64,000 bases of DNA from CAYSLU01 sp964431965 (GTDB lineage Bacteria > Verrucomicrobiota > Kiritimatiellia > CAIKKV01 > CAYSLU01). The notes beneath the pieces were generated by a model. It did no database searches and was not told where the DNA came from. It worked only from the letters and a program-made list of their open reading frames with translations. The position numbers and the translations under genes were made by a program. Below, one piece after another: positions 15,700 to 25,513 of this stretch; position 1 is the stretch's first letter; every line of letters begins with the position of its first letter. The stretch covers positions 1 through 64,000 of the forward strand of contig CAYSLU010000010.1 of the NCBI GenBank assembly GCA_964431965.1, written 5' to 3'.

Positions 15700-17151
15700 A
15701 TGAACGGCCCCATCCTCTCCACGCCCTGCGGCTCGCCCGCCCCTGCCCCGCTGACACACCGCCTGCTGGCCGGCTTCGTCTGCGCGCTCCTGGGCTGGTC
15801 GGCATGGGCCCGCGGCGGCAGCGTGACGGCGCTTCAGCATCCCCTCCCCTGGCTGGGACTAGCCATCCTGATCGCCCTGGCGCTTGACCGCCGGGGCGCG
15901 GCTGGCTCGTCCGTGCGGGGTGACATCGTGTTCTGGGCAGGGCTGGCCTTCCTGCTCGTACTGACCGTTCAGTGGTGGAATGCCGGACGGATGCCCTACT
16001 TTCACCCGTTCTCCGAGCGGTGGGTGTTCACTCCCCCGCACCACGCCGGCTGGCCCTCGGCGGTGGATCGGAATGATGCGTCGGAAATGCTGCGCTGGTT
16101 CTTTCCCGCATGGGCGCTGATGCTCGCGCTACGGCACGCGCGGCATCCCGACCGGCTGGCCAGCCGCGTCGCATGGTTCCTGATCGTCAACGCCGGACTG
16201 CTGGCGGCCTTCGGTATCGCGCAGGCACTCAGAGGCACGCACCGGATCTTCTGGATGACGCCCATGACCGATCACTTCTTCGCCTCCTTCGGCTACGAGA
16301 ACCACGCCGCGTCCTACTTCGCGATGCTGTTCGCCCTCTCCGCCGGCGTCCTGCTCAGCGAGCTGAGAGCCGGCAGCGCCCGAAGCGTCCCCCGCCCCAC
16401 GCTCCGTCGCCGAGCCACGGCGATCGCGTCGGTCTGTGCCGTCCTGTGCCTGGCCGGGGTCGTGCTCTCGTTCAGCCGGACCGGGATGGCGCTGGCCGTC
16501 TGCCTGTCGGTCATGGCGCTGATCGTGGCCGCCCGACTGTTCTGGCCGCTGGTGTCCGTCGCACAGCGAATCGCCGTCGTGACCGCGCTCATCATGGGCG
16601 TGGCGACCTTCTTTTTTGTGGTGGCATCCATGGGCGGCGTGCATCTGGCCCGCGAAGCGGCCCGCCTGCCCCACGCCAATCTGAGCCACGAGCTGGACAT
16701 GCGGCTCTTCATGGGGCGGTCGGCCGTGCGAATCTGGATGGACAACCCCGGGTTCGGCGTCGGCGGATGGGGCTACCGCCACTTCCTCCCGCTGCATGCC
16801 GCCGCCGAAGGCCGGACGATCGGACCGGGCCACGCCAACGCCCACAACGACGCCGTGCAGTTTCTGTGCGAGTTCGGATCCGTCGGCTTCGGCCTCATGC
16901 TCACCGCAACGATCGCATTCGCCTGGCCGCTGCTCCGGCGGATTCCGCACCGGATCTCGCCCGGCCGGCTGCTGGGCGCCATGGGACTGCTTGCCGTGCT
17001 GTTTCACAGCCTGATCGACCTGCCCTTCCGCAGCCCCGACATCCTGTACGCCTGGCTGGCCGTGTGCGGCGTGGCGGGCACGGCGGGTGCTCCCGAGGGG
17101 GCCCGCCCCCCCTCGGCGCCGGCCCGGATGCCACGAGCCCCCACTCGATGA
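15700..17151 (+). CDS. O-antigen polymerase/ligase family protein (Wzy/WaaL-like) 1
   Basis: A 483-residue polytopic membrane protein with about ten hydrophobic helices. A large loop near residues 330-390 holds NPGFGVGGWGYRHF and HNDAVQFLCEFGSVGF, the Wzy_C pattern (H-N-D-...-E-x-G). It would polymerise undecaprenyl-linked repeat units in the periplasm. The start at 15700 gives a short leader before the first helix. The stop overlaps the flippase start (ATGA). A second protein of this family is encoded at 24104. Confidence 0.87.
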   Translation: MNGPILSTPCGSPAPAPLTHRLLAGFVCALLGWSAWARGGSVTALQHPLPWLGLAILIALALDRRGAAGSSVRGDIVFWAGLAFLLVLTVQWWNAGRMPYFHPFSERWVFTPPHHAGWPSAVDRNDASEMLRWFFPAWALMLALRHARHPDRLASRVAWFLIVNAGLLAAFGIAQALRGTHRIFWMTPMTDHFFASFGYENHAASYFAMLFALSAGVLLSELRAGSARSVPRPTLRRRATAIASVCAVLCLAGVVLSFSRTGMALAVCLSVMALIVAARLFWPLVSVAQRIAVVTALIMGVATFFFVVASMGGVHLAREAARLPHANLSHELDMRLFMGRSAVRIWMDNPGFGVGGWGYRHFLPLHAAAEGRTIGPGHANAHNDAVQFLCEFGSVGFGLMLTATIAFAWPLLRRIPHRISPGRLLGAMGLLAVLFHSLIDLPFRSPDILYAWLAVCGVAGTAGAPEGARPPSAPARMPRAPTR

Positions 17152-18689
17152 CAGCTACGCTCCCCAGAGACCCGGCGCTCACCCGAAAGGCGGTGCTGAC
17201 GTTTGCATCGCAGCTGCTGTGCCAGGGCGCGGGCATGATCGCAGGCTTCGTGTTTACGCCCATCATCATCACGGGGCTGGGCGCGGAGGCGTACGGAGTC
17301 TGGGGCTTCATACAGAAGCTCACCGGGTTCCTCGGCCTGAGCAACCTCAACTCGATGGGCGTCGTTAAGCTGCAGCTGGGCGTTCGGCAGCACTCTCCGG
17401 ACATCCAGGAGAAGCGCCGGCTGCTGGGCGCCAACGTCCTCCAGTGGGTGTGCCTGCTGCCACTCTCGATTGCGGCCATCGCGCTTCTGGTCGCATGCCT
17501 GCCCCGCTGGCTCGCGATTCCTGCCGACCTGACGACCAGCGCCCGACTGGCGCTGCTCATCGTCGGATGCTCGATGATCCTCAACCAGCTGCTGTCGCTG
17601 CCTGGTGCGGTGCTGGCCGGCCAGAATCTCGTCTACAAGGCCATGGGCCTGAATGCGGGCGTCGTGCTCCTGGGCGGCGGGCTGAATGCCTTGGGCGTCC
17701 TGCTGGGGTACGGGCTGCTGGTTCTCGCCGGAACGAGCCTGCTCGGAATTGTCGTCACGAATCTCGTTCGATACGCGATTGCCCGGAGGAACGTGCCGTG
17801 GCTCGGCGTAAGCCGCCCCCGCACGGACGAGGTCGGCAGCTGCATCCGGCTCAGTGTCTGGAGCGCCCTGAACTCGCTCGGGGGCATGCTGTTCTCGGCG
17901 GCTGACGCCATCCTGGTCGGGATTCTCTTCGGATCGAGGGCCGTGGCGGTGTACCTGACGACCGGCGCCCTGATCCGCTTTGCATTCGGCCCGCTCCAGC
18001 AGGCGCTGGCCTCCGGGAACTCCGGGATCGGCTACCTGGCCGGATCCGCTCAATGGATTCGAATTGAGCGCATCCGGCAGGAGCAGTTGAGTTTCGCCGC
18101 CCTGGGCATGGCCGTTCTGGGCGCGATCACGCTCCTGTTCAACGAGTCGTTCGTCTCGCTCTGGGTCGGACGCGAGCTCTACGCGGACCTCCGCCTGACC
18201 GGCAGCCTGGCGCTGCTGGCGTTCATGCGGCAGATGGTCAACATGGAGTCGATCTCGCTGGATGCCATTCTGAAGCTCAGGGGCAAGACGATCAGCACGC
18301 TCGCCTGGGGCTCCGTTGGCGTGGCGCTGTCCGTCCCGGCGTCGCGACTCATCGGCATGGCGGGGATGCCGCTGGCGCTCGCCGCCGCCAGCGCGGGGCA
18401 GCTCTGCACGCTGCAGTGGCTGATCCAGCGCCACACCCCCATGCGCATGGCGCGGTACTGGCAGGCCGCGGCTCGCCCGGTGGCGGCCATGGCGCTGGCC
18501 GTCGCCCTCACGTGGACGCTCCGCCTGCACTGGCCGCTCGAGCTGCGCCACTGGCTGTCGCTCTCGATCGCCGGGGCGGCCGCGGCCGCGGCGGTCGGAG
18601 GCGGGTTCCTGGCGATCGGCATCCGCGCGAATGTCCGCGAGGCGCTTTCCAACCGGGTGCTCGGTTTCATGCGGGCGAGGTCATCATGA
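17148..18689 (+). CDS. Wzx-like lipid-linked repeat-unit flippase
   Basis: A 513-residue protein with about 12-14 hydrophobic helices and the MATE/MOP-type N-terminus (AVLTFASQLLCQGAGMIAGFVFTPIIITGLGAEAYGVWG, read in pieces). It matches the polysaccharide biosynthesis flippase family, which moves undecaprenyl-diphosphate repeat units to the periplasm. It overlaps the polymerase upstream and a glycosyltransferase downstream by ATGA at both ends. Confidence 0.88.
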   Translation: MTATLPRDPALTRKAVLTFASQLLCQGAGMIAGFVFTPIIITGLGAEAYGVWGFIQKLTGFLGLSNLNSMGVVKLQLGVRQHSPDIQEKRRLLGANVLQWVCLLPLSIAAIALLVACLPRWLAIPADLTTSARLALLIVGCSMILNQLLSLPGAVLAGQNLVYKAMGLNAGVVLLGGGLNALGVLLGYGLLVLAGTSLLGIVVTNLVRYAIARRNVPWLGVSRPRTDEVGSCIRLSVWSALNSLGGMLFSAADAILVGILFGSRAVAVYLTTGALIRFAFGPLQQALASGNSGIGYLAGSAQWIRIERIRQEQLSFAALGMAVLGAITLLFNESFVSLWVGRELYADLRLTGSLALLAFMRQMVNMESISLDAILKLRGKTISTLAWGSVGVALSVPASRLIGMAGMPLALAAASAGQLCTLQWLIQRHTPMRMARYWQAAARPVAAMALAVALTWTLRLHWPLELRHWLSLSIAGAAAAAAVGGGFLAIGIRANVREALSNRVLGFMRARSS

Positions 18690-19711
18690 GCCGCCCCGCC
18701 ATTGTCGACCGCATCTGTGACGCGGTGTTTGCCGCCGCCATCCGGGCGGAGTCGTACCGGCAGCGTCTTCACCTCCTGGCGCGATCGGCCCAACGGGCTC
18801 CGGGCGGCCGCAAGCGCCGTCTGCTCGCGCTCCCCAACGCCCGCGGGTGGGCCTTTGACGATCTATCCCAGCAGCGGGCGCGGCACATGGATGCCTCATG
18901 GACGACGGACATCCGGTACCTCCTCGAGCGGCCAGCCGTCGACCGCCAGGCGTACGATCTCATGTTCAATCCCAACTGGGCCTACGATGCCTACGACGCG
19001 ATGTTCCACGGGCGGTACGTCCGCGGCATGAACAGCCTCAAGTGGGAGCGGGCCCGCCTCCCCTATCGCGAGCTGCGTCGCTCCCTGAGCGGCGCCGTGG
19101 CCTGCTTCGTGCCCAACCGGGCCCAGTACGACCGGATCCGGAGGGTCTTTCCCGCCACGCGGCTCGTCCCCGAAGGCGTCGATACGGATGTGTTCCATTG
19201 GCTTCGCGACCGATCCGGCGACAGCCTGGTGGTCGGCTGGTCGGGCAAGCAGACGAACGGGAAGAAGCGGCTCGACACCGTCATCAAGCCCGCATGCGCC
19301 CAAGCCGGCGTGGAGCTTCGCATAGCGTCCGTTCCGACGCGCGAGGAGCTGAATCTCTTCTACAACGACGTGGATCTGGTCCTGATCGCCTCCGAGCCGC
19401 TGTACGAGGGGAATCCGCTGTCCCTGTTCGAGGCGGGCGCCTGCGGCCGGACCGTGCTCACCACCCGCGTGGGCTGCGTCCCGGAGATTGTGACGGACCG
19501 CGCCAGCGGGCTCATCGTCGATGCCACGTTTGATGCCGACCGCACGGTGCGGGACTTCGTCGACCGCCTGCGCTGGTGCAAGGAGCACGTGGCGGACATC
19601 CGCGCGATGGGCAAGAGGCATCGGGAGAACGTCCTTCGCGAGCGCACGCTGGAGCGAACCTGCGAGTCCTTCCGCAAGGCAATCGAGTGGGCCTACGCGC
19701 GCGCGCGGTGA
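18686..19711 (+). CDS. glycosyltransferase, GT-B fold (group 1 type)
   Basis: A 341-residue cytoplasmic enzyme. The C-terminal half has the group 1 nucleotide-sugar pattern: VVGWSGKQTNGKKR, LASEPLYEGNPLSLFEAGACGRTVLTTRVGCVPEIV (E-x7-E type motif) and SGLIVDA. The N-terminal half (RRLLALPNARGWAFDDLS) is the acceptor side. Its sugar and linkage cannot be told. It overlaps the flippase by ATGA. Confidence 0.82.
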   Translation: MSRPAIVDRICDAVFAAAIRAESYRQRLHLLARSAQRAPGGRKRRLLALPNARGWAFDDLSQQRARHMDASWTTDIRYLLERPAVDRQAYDLMFNPNWAYDAYDAMFHGRYVRGMNSLKWERARLPYRELRRSLSGAVACFVPNRAQYDRIRRVFPATRLVPEGVDTDVFHWLRDRSGDSLVVGWSGKQTNGKKRLDTVIKPACAQAGVELRIASVPTREELNLFYNDVDLVLIASEPLYEGNPLSLFEAGACGRTVLTTRVGCVPEIVTDRASGLIVDATFDADRTVRDFVDRLRWCKEHVADIRAMGKRHRENVLRERTLERTCESFRKAIEWAYARAR

Positions 19712-19776
19712 AGCCGATGCGAGGCGCCGCCCGACGGGGCGGGCGGGGCCGCGGGCCGGGCAAAGAGGAGGCCGTC

Positions 19777-20422
19777 ATGATGAGTCTCGGACGCCGTCTG
19801 ATCGGAACCCTGGTGAGGAGCGCCTGCCTTCGGGCCGCCGGCCCCTTTCGCCTGAGGCGCATCCTGAAGGGCGACGACATCCGTGTGTACTACGGATGCG
19901 GCGAGACCCGGCAGCCCGGATATGTGAACATCGACATCCGGGACCCCGGCGGTCGATCTTCTGGGAAGCCTCGAGTGGTGCCAGCGCCGCTTTGAGAGCC
20001 GATGCAGCGAGGTCTTTCTCTCGCACGTGATCGAGCACTACGGATTCCCCGGCAAGGCCATGCGTCGGACTCCCGGCTCCGTCTTCGGCGCGCTGGCATG
20101 CGTCCACAAGATGTTGGCGCCGGGGGGAACAGTCCGCATCGCCACACCGGACTTCGGCGCTCTGGCGCGCCTCTACGTCGAAGGAAAGAAGCCGCTGTAC
20201 CCGCAGCTCGCCGGCCGGCTCTGCGGGGAGCAGGAGTACCGCGAGAACCTCCACCGGTGCCTCTTTGACCGGGACTTCCTCACGCTGTGTCTCGAGACAA
20301 GCGGATTCGTCGCCATCGAAGAGTGGCAGCCGGAGCACCTCCGCCTGGAGCGCGACGCCAGCTTCGATCAGTTGAACGGCGTCAGAACGAGCCTTAACGT
20401 GCTGGCTCGCAAGCCGGCCTGA
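19777..20422 (+). pseudogene. SAM-dependent methyltransferase, interrupted by one frameshift
   Basis: Two frames together encode one class I methyltransferase. The first part (from ATG 19777, ribosome site AAAGAGGAGG) ends in the motif YYGCGETRQPGYVNIDIRDP. The second part continues in the +1 frame as AVDLLGSLEWCQRRF, SEVFLSHVIEHY, LAPGGTVRIATPDF to the stop at 20422. Removing one G at about 19948-19949 (in CCCCGG) restores a single 214-residue protein with no internal stop. No other defect is seen, so this may be a base-calling error rather than a dead gene. It lies between glycosyltransferases and would methylate a sugar or a carrier-linked intermediate. Confidence 0.8.
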
Positions 20423-20455
20423 ACGGTCCGCGCAACCGAGCGCCAGGGAATCATC

Positions 20456-21343
20456 GTGAGCGACGTACTGGTCCATGCGGGGGGCGGGCTGGGGAATCAG
20501 CTGTTTGAGTATGCCATGGGCCTAGTCCTGGCCCGGAAGACCGGCGGAACCTGTCGCGTGGATCCGGTGGCGTGTGCGATCGCCGGCGCCCGACCATACG
20601 TGCTCGGCAGGCTCCGGGCGCCGGCGCCGGCGGCGAGCCTGTGGGAGTCGCGGCTGCTGCTCGCAAACCGGACCCGGTGGCAGCGTCACCTCTGGCAGAA
20701 GCTCGCCGGGCGCTGCCACACCGGCGGAAGCGCACGCCTCGGGCGGCTGCGCCTCGTCTGGGAGAGCCGCCGCGGATTCAATGCCGACCAGCTCTTCCCG
20801 GCCGCCCGCATCCTCTACCTCGTGGGCGTATGGCAGTCGCACCTGTACTGGCGCGGATACGAAGGCGTGGTGCGAGAGGCGGTCGAGCTGCCCGCGATTC
20901 CGGACAGCCTGAGCGCGCTGGCCCGGGAACTGCAGGCGGGCGACTCGGTTGCCGTTCATGTCCGGCGCACCGATTACACGCATCAGGCCCACAAGTTCGT
21001 GAACTGCTCCCTCGGCTACTACTCCTCGGCTGTCCGGCTCGCGGCGGCGACGGTGCGGCGGCCGGCGTACGTCGTGTTCTCCGACGACATCGCGTGGTGC
21101 CGCGCGAACATGCAATTCCCCGGGCCGGCCCGATACATCGACGCCCCCGGCCAGGACCCCATCGTCGATCTGAAGCTGATGAGCCTGTGCCGCCATCACA
21201 TCATCAGCAACAGCACGTTCGGCTGGTGGGGCGCCTGGCTCAGCGCCGGGGCGGGGCTGACCGTCTGCCCCCGCCGGTGGTATGCGCAGGATGACGGCGT
21301 AACGGGCCTCTATCCGGACCACTGGGCCGCCATCGACGCCTGA
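20456..21343 (+). CDS. GT11-family alpha-1,2-fucosyltransferase-like glycosyltransferase
   Basis: A 295-residue enzyme starting at GTG with the GT11 hallmarks: GGGLGNQLFEYAMGL at the N-terminus, VAVHVRRTDY (the H-x-R-R-x-D nucleotide-binding motif), FSDDIAWC and SNSTFGWWGAWL. The family transfers fucose (or a related sugar) from GDP-fucose in an alpha-1,2 link. No GDP-fucose synthesis genes are in the window, so the donor would have to be made elsewhere or be a different sugar. Confidence 0.9.
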   Translation: MSDVLVHAGGGLGNQLFEYAMGLVLARKTGGTCRVDPVACAIAGARPYVLGRLRAPAPAASLWESRLLLANRTRWQRHLWQKLAGRCHTGGSARLGRLRLVWESRRGFNADQLFPAARILYLVGVWQSHLYWRGYEGVVREAVELPAIPDSLSALARELQAGDSVAVHVRRTDYTHQAHKFVNCSLGYYSSAVRLAAATVRRPAYVVFSDDIAWCRANMQFPGPARYIDAPGQDPIVDLKLMSLCRHHIISNSTFGWWGAWLSAGAGLTVCPRRWYAQDDGVTGLYPDHWAAIDA

Positions 21344-21378
21344 CGGCGACGAACCGCACACCGCAGACAAGCCTCCAC

Positions 21379-22320
21379 ATGAGCGCGCCAACACTGGGAC
21401 TGTTCGTGCCGACGCATCAGACGGACTACGATGCCGTCTCCGCGTCGATCTGGATCCGCGCGCTCCAAATGATCCCCCACTTGCGGGCACTCGGAATCTC
21501 AGTGGCCCTCAACAACCCGTTCCGGCGGTACGACGCCGCCATCGTCTATCGGACGCCGTCCCGCTCCTTCTACCTGCTCTGCCGCCTCCTGCAGAAGACG
21601 TGCGGGCGCCTGTACTTCGATACCGTCGTCAACTACTTCATTCCCCACGCGAGGGCCACGCCCGCGCACCTCTACTACCAGATGAAGATCGCGGAGCTGT
21701 GCGACGGAGTCATCTGCTCGACCGATCCGATTGCCGAGGACGCCCGGCGGTTCTGCTCGCGAGTCCACGTCATGGATGACCCGCTGGATACCGGGCACTT
21801 CGCGCAGGTGAAGGAGACGATCGACTACGATCGCCCGCAATGGGGCTGGTCCGGGGTATCCGTGAAGGCGGATCCCCTTCTGGCCTACCGGCACGCCCTC
21901 CGCGATCCCATCCTGCTGATCACCGACGACGGAATCCGCCGGCGTCCGTTCGATATGCCGTACCGCTACCGCCAGTGGTCGCACGCGACGTTCCCCGGCG
22001 CCATCCTGGAGTGCGACCTTGCACTCCTTCCGCGCGATTCGAGCGGCGACCCCTACAACTCGGGACACAGCGCGTTCAAGGCTCTCGTGTTCGCGGCGTC
22101 CGGGGTTCCGGTCGTGGCGACGCGTCTGCCCTCATACGCGAAGATGGCGCGGTTCTATCCCGCGATGGCCTTCCTGGAGGACCACGGCAACGATCCGTCC
22201 GCGTGCGCAGCGGCCCTGCGCGGCTGCCGCTCGGGCGCGGTGGACGCGCTGCGCCAGGAGTACGGTTGCCGCGAGCAAGCGCGGAGGCTGGCCGAGTTTG
22301 TCGGCCTTTCCCCCCGATGA
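21379..22320 (+). CDS. glycosyltransferase-like protein
   Basis: A 313-residue protein with a GT-B-like C-terminus: LPRDSSGDPYNSGHSAFKALVFAASGVPVVATRLPSYA (read as a donor-site region) and short Rossmann-like strands. The N-terminus (LGLFVPTHQTDYDAVSASIWIRAL) is typical of acceptor domains in polysaccharide loci. The GT assignment is less certain than for its neighbours, since no full E-x7-E motif is seen. It overlaps the next gene by ATGA. Confidence 0.65.
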   Translation: MSAPTLGLFVPTHQTDYDAVSASIWIRALQMIPHLRALGISVALNNPFRRYDAAIVYRTPSRSFYLLCRLLQKTCGRLYFDTVVNYFIPHARATPAHLYYQMKIAELCDGVICSTDPIAEDARRFCSRVHVMDDPLDTGHFAQVKETIDYDRPQWGWSGVSVKADPLLAYRHALRDPILLITDDGIRRRPFDMPYRYRQWSHATFPGAILECDLALLPRDSSGDPYNSGHSAFKALVFAASGVPVVATRLPSYAKMARFYPAMAFLEDHGNDPSACAAALRGCRSGAVDALRQEYGCREQARRLAEFVGLSPR

Positions 22321-23333
22321 CCGACCGGCTCTTCATCTGCATTCCGGACCTGGCTCGGGCCAACGGCGGCTCGTACCAGTTCCTCCGGTCGCTGGCCTCG
22401 GCTCTGGATCGCCTGGGGTTCCTGGCCGCGCATCCGGATGACGCAACGGCCCTTCTGTTCAACAGCTCCCAGCACGTCGACACCGTCTGCCGCCTGAGGC
22501 GGACGCACCCGCGCGCCCGATTCATTCATCGCGTAGACGGACCCATGCGCCTGTATAACAAGCCCACAGATGGCCGCGATGCCGTGGTGTACCGCGCCAA
22601 TGCGCTGCTGGCGGATGGAACGGTGTTCCAGTCCGACTGGTCGCGCCGGGAGAACCTGCGGCTCGGCATGCCCCCCCCCCGTATCCACACGGTAATCCCG
22701 AACGCCCCCGACCCGCTCGTCTTCCATCCGGGACCCGCGGCCCCGCCGCTGGTGGCCCGCAAGGCACGCATCATGGCCGTGAGTTGGTCCGCCAACTGGA
22801 ACAAGGGGTTCGCGGCTCTCCAGTGGCTGGACGAGCACCTCGACTTCAGCCGCTTCGACCTGACATTCATGGGCAACAGCCCTGTCGCGTTCAGCCGGAT
22901 CCGCTGCCTCCCGCCGGGCTCAAGCCCCGAGGTGGCCGAGGAGCTGCGCCGCCACGATATCTTCCTCGGGGCGTCGGCCAAGGAACCCTGCTCCAACGCC
23001 TTGATCGAGGCCATGAGCTGCGGCCTGCCGGTTGTCGCCTTGCGGGACGGATGCTACCCGGAGCTGGTCGGCGCGGCCGGGGAGTTCTTCACGCGACCGG
23101 ATGAGATCCCCGGCTTGCTCGATCGCGTCGTCGCACGCCACGAGGCGTACGCGACGCGACTCGCCGTGCGGTCGCTGAACGACATCGCCCGGGACTACGT
23201 CGCGTTCGCGCAGCGGATCGGCCCGGTGCGACACGCCGGCTGGCGCCGACTTCGAGGGGCAACCGGCATCGATCACGCCTCGCTCAGATGGACCCAGTGG
23301 AGGGCTCGCCGGCGCGAGGAGGCGGCCCGGTAG
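22317..23333 (+). CDS. glycosyltransferase, GT4 type
   Basis: A 338-residue GT-B enzyme. Features: IPDLARANGGSYQFLRSL at the N-terminus, IPNAPDPLVFHPG, MAVSWSANWNKGF at the domain hinge, and the donor motif ASAKEPCSNALIEAMSCGLPVVALRDG (E-x7-E). The gene contains a run of 10 Cs (22671-22680, coding Pro-Pro-Pro), which keeps the frame here. It starts inside the stop of the upstream gene. Confidence 0.87.
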   Translation: MTDRLFICIPDLARANGGSYQFLRSLASALDRLGFLAAHPDDATALLFNSSQHVDTVCRLRRTHPRARFIHRVDGPMRLYNKPTDGRDAVVYRANALLADGTVFQSDWSRRENLRLGMPPPRIHTVIPNAPDPLVFHPGPAAPPLVARKARIMAVSWSANWNKGFAALQWLDEHLDFSRFDLTFMGNSPVAFSRIRCLPPGSSPEVAEELRRHDIFLGASAKEPCSNALIEAMSCGLPVVALRDGCYPELVGAAGEFFTRPDEIPGLLDRVVARHEAYATRLAVRSLNDIARDYVAFAQRIGPVRHAGWRRLRGATGIDHASLRWTQWRARRREEAAR

Positions 23334-23369
23334 ACCGGACCGTCGGGCGCGCCGCACCCGGATCCCCAT

Positions 23370-24107
23370 ATGAAAATCCCACGCCTAGTCAAACGCATGG
23401 CCGCCCCGTGGCTCTCGCGGCCCACCGTGGCCCGGGCGATCGTGGACCTCGCGCTTCGCCTGCACAACTGGTCGTACCGGACGGCCGGGTTGTTCAGCCG
23501 GCATCTGGAGCCGGATCGGCTGCACCCCAAGCACCGACTCACCGGGTATCACCGGTGGTTCGCGGATCGCCTGCAGGCCGACTGGCGGGTACTGGACATC
23601 GGCTGCGGCCATGGCGCCCTCGCCCACGACCTGCGCGAGAGCTGCGCCGCGGTCGTGGGTGTCGATATCAGCCCGCGCAACATCGAGACAGCGCGCAGCC
23701 GGTATGCCCGCGAGGGGGTGCTCTATCGCTGCGCCGACGCGACGCGCGAGTCCTTCCGCGAGCATTTCGACGCGATCATCCTGTCCAACGTCCTGGAGCA
23801 CATCGAGGACCGGGTGGGTTTCCTCACGTCCGTATATGCACAGCAGGACCAGGCCGAACCGCCCGTGCTCCTGCTGCGCGTCCCGGAGTTCACCCGCGAC
23901 TGGATCACGCCTTACAAGAAGGAGCGCGGGATCGAGTGGCGCCTGGATTCGACGCACTTCACCGAGTACTCCGAGGAGAGCCTCCTGGAGGAACTCCGCC
24001 TCGCCGGACTTGCCGCGGAGACGCTCCAGGCACGCTACGGGGAGCTGTTTGCCGTGGTCCGCCGCGTTCGCCAGCCCCGGCCAGGAGACGGCCGCACCCA
24101 CGCATGA
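23370..24107 (+). CDS. class I SAM-dependent methyltransferase
   Basis: A 245-residue enzyme with motif I VLDIGCGHGALA, the acidic post-I residue in VVGVDISPRN, and motif II/III IILSNVLEHIED. It is of the Methyltransf_11/23 type often found in polysaccharide loci, where it caps or decorates a sugar. The last codons overlap the following polymerase-like gene by ATGA. Confidence 0.87.
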   Translation: MKIPRLVKRMAAPWLSRPTVARAIVDLALRLHNWSYRTAGLFSRHLEPDRLHPKHRLTGYHRWFADRLQADWRVLDIGCGHGALAHDLRESCAAVVGVDISPRNIETARSRYAREGVLYRCADATRESFREHFDAIILSNVLEHIEDRVGFLTSVYAQQDQAEPPVLLLRVPEFTRDWITPYKKERGIEWRLDSTHFTEYSEESLLEELRLAGLAAETLQARYGELFAVVRRVRQPRPGDGRTHA

Positions 24108-25513
24108 CGCCGAACCTGTCATCGGCGGCCGCTTCCGCGCCCGTCAAGCCGTCATGGTTCGCCGCCATGCCGCCCGGGGAAGCCCTGGCTTGGCTGGGCC
24201 TCCTCGCGGTCTGTGCCTGCTCCATGGTGGTGCGCCCGGTCCTGTCGGGCGCGCTGACCGGAACCGCTCTGGCGCAGCTCTCCCCGCCGGAGGTGCTCGT
24301 CTTCCTCATCGCCGCCTGGCGCCTGTCGCTGAGACGACCGGGCGCGCGGCCCGCCACGAGCTTCGACCGATGGATGGCCGGCTTCGCGATCGCGCTGACC
24401 GTATCCTTCCTCTACGGCATCGCCGCGCCCCCCACGGACGACTACTCGTCCGGCGTGGCCTCCGTCCTCTACCGCACGGTGCTGGTCGCAACGGCCGGCG
24501 GCTACTTCCTGGCGCGCGGCGTCGCGGGCACCCGCACGCACGCGTTCGCGCTCGTCTGCGTGCTGGCTGCTGTCGGCGCTGCGATCGCATGGGCGATCAT
24601 CAGCGGCGGAGTTCAGAACTCGGATCCGCGGCTGGAGGCGACCGGCGCCGTCTACGGCACCATCGAGCTTCCCCTGAGCGCGCACGTTCAGTTCGGAGGC
24701 AACACGGGCGCGCTTTACCTCATGCCGTTCTTCTATCTCTGCGTCGCGGCCGTGATCGCCGCCCCCTGGTGGCCGGCGCAGATCCTGTGCGGCCTTGCAG
24801 CCGCGCTCTTCGGCAGCGCGCTGCTGGCGCTGGCAACCCGGGGCGTGCTGATCGCCATCCCCTTCGGCTGTGCGGCGATGCTGATCCTGTCGTGGCGGAG
24901 GGCCAGCGGGCAGCGCCAGCAGACCGGGCGCCACGCGTGGGCCCTGGTGCTGGCCGCGGCCGTCGCCGTCTTCGTTCACGCGAACTTCCAGCGGTTCACC
25001 GCGTCGATGGGCGAGTTCCAGGAGCAGAAGCTGTCCGTTCTGACCGACCGTGATACGCCCGTCATGCCGGCCGCGACGCTGGTCGCGCGCCTCGACCAGT
25101 ATGAGTACTACGCCGCGACGGCCCTGCGCAATCCGCTCGGCTACGGCATGATGACCGAGTATCCGTTCCGGCTCGGGCAGCCGCACAGCCTGATTCTCAA
25201 GCTCATGATGATGTCCGGGTGGCTGGGCCTGGCCACGTATCTGGCCGCCCTCATTGGCATGACCCGCTTCTGGTTCGAGCGCCTGCCGCACGTCGCGGAG
25301 TCGTCCCGCCCGTTCCTGCTTGGCATGATCGCCACCAACGCGACGCTGCTGGCGCTGAGCTGGGGCTACGACATCTTCCTCCGGTTCGGGATCCTGCTGA
25401 CCCACTCGCTGCTGTGCGGCCTGACCACCGCTATCGCCCTCTCCCGGACCCCGGCGGGCGCTCCTCCGGCAGCAACGGCGCACCGGCCTGCACTCAGGCG
25501 GCGAATCCGATGA
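24104..25513 (+). CDS. O-antigen polymerase/ligase family protein (Wzy/WaaL-like) 2
   Basis: A 469-residue polytopic membrane protein with about ten to twelve hydrophobic helices and a periplasmic loop containing NPLGYGMMTEYPFRLGQPHSLILKLMMMSGWLG, which matches the Wzy_C/O-antigen ligase loop (with H in place of the usual H-N). It is the second such protein in the locus. One of the two may be the polymerase and the other a ligase that attaches chains to an acceptor. Overlaps by ATGA at both ends. Confidence 0.8.
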   Translation: MTPNLSSAAASAPVKPSWFAAMPPGEALAWLGLLAVCACSMVVRPVLSGALTGTALAQLSPPEVLVFLIAAWRLSLRRPGARPATSFDRWMAGFAIALTVSFLYGIAAPPTDDYSSGVASVLYRTVLVATAGGYFLARGVAGTRTHAFALVCVLAAVGAAIAWAIISGGVQNSDPRLEATGAVYGTIELPLSAHVQFGGNTGALYLMPFFYLCVAAVIAAPWWPAQILCGLAAALFGSALLALATRGVLIAIPFGCAAMLILSWRRASGQRQQTGRHAWALVLAAAVAVFVHANFQRFTASMGEFQEQKLSVLTDRDTPVMPAATLVARLDQYEYYAATALRNPLGYGMMTEYPFRLGQPHSLILKLMMMSGWLGLATYLAALIGMTRFWFERLPHVAESSRPFLLGMIATNATLLALSWGYDIFLRFGILLTHSLLCGLTTAIALSRTPAGAPPAATAHRPALRRRIR

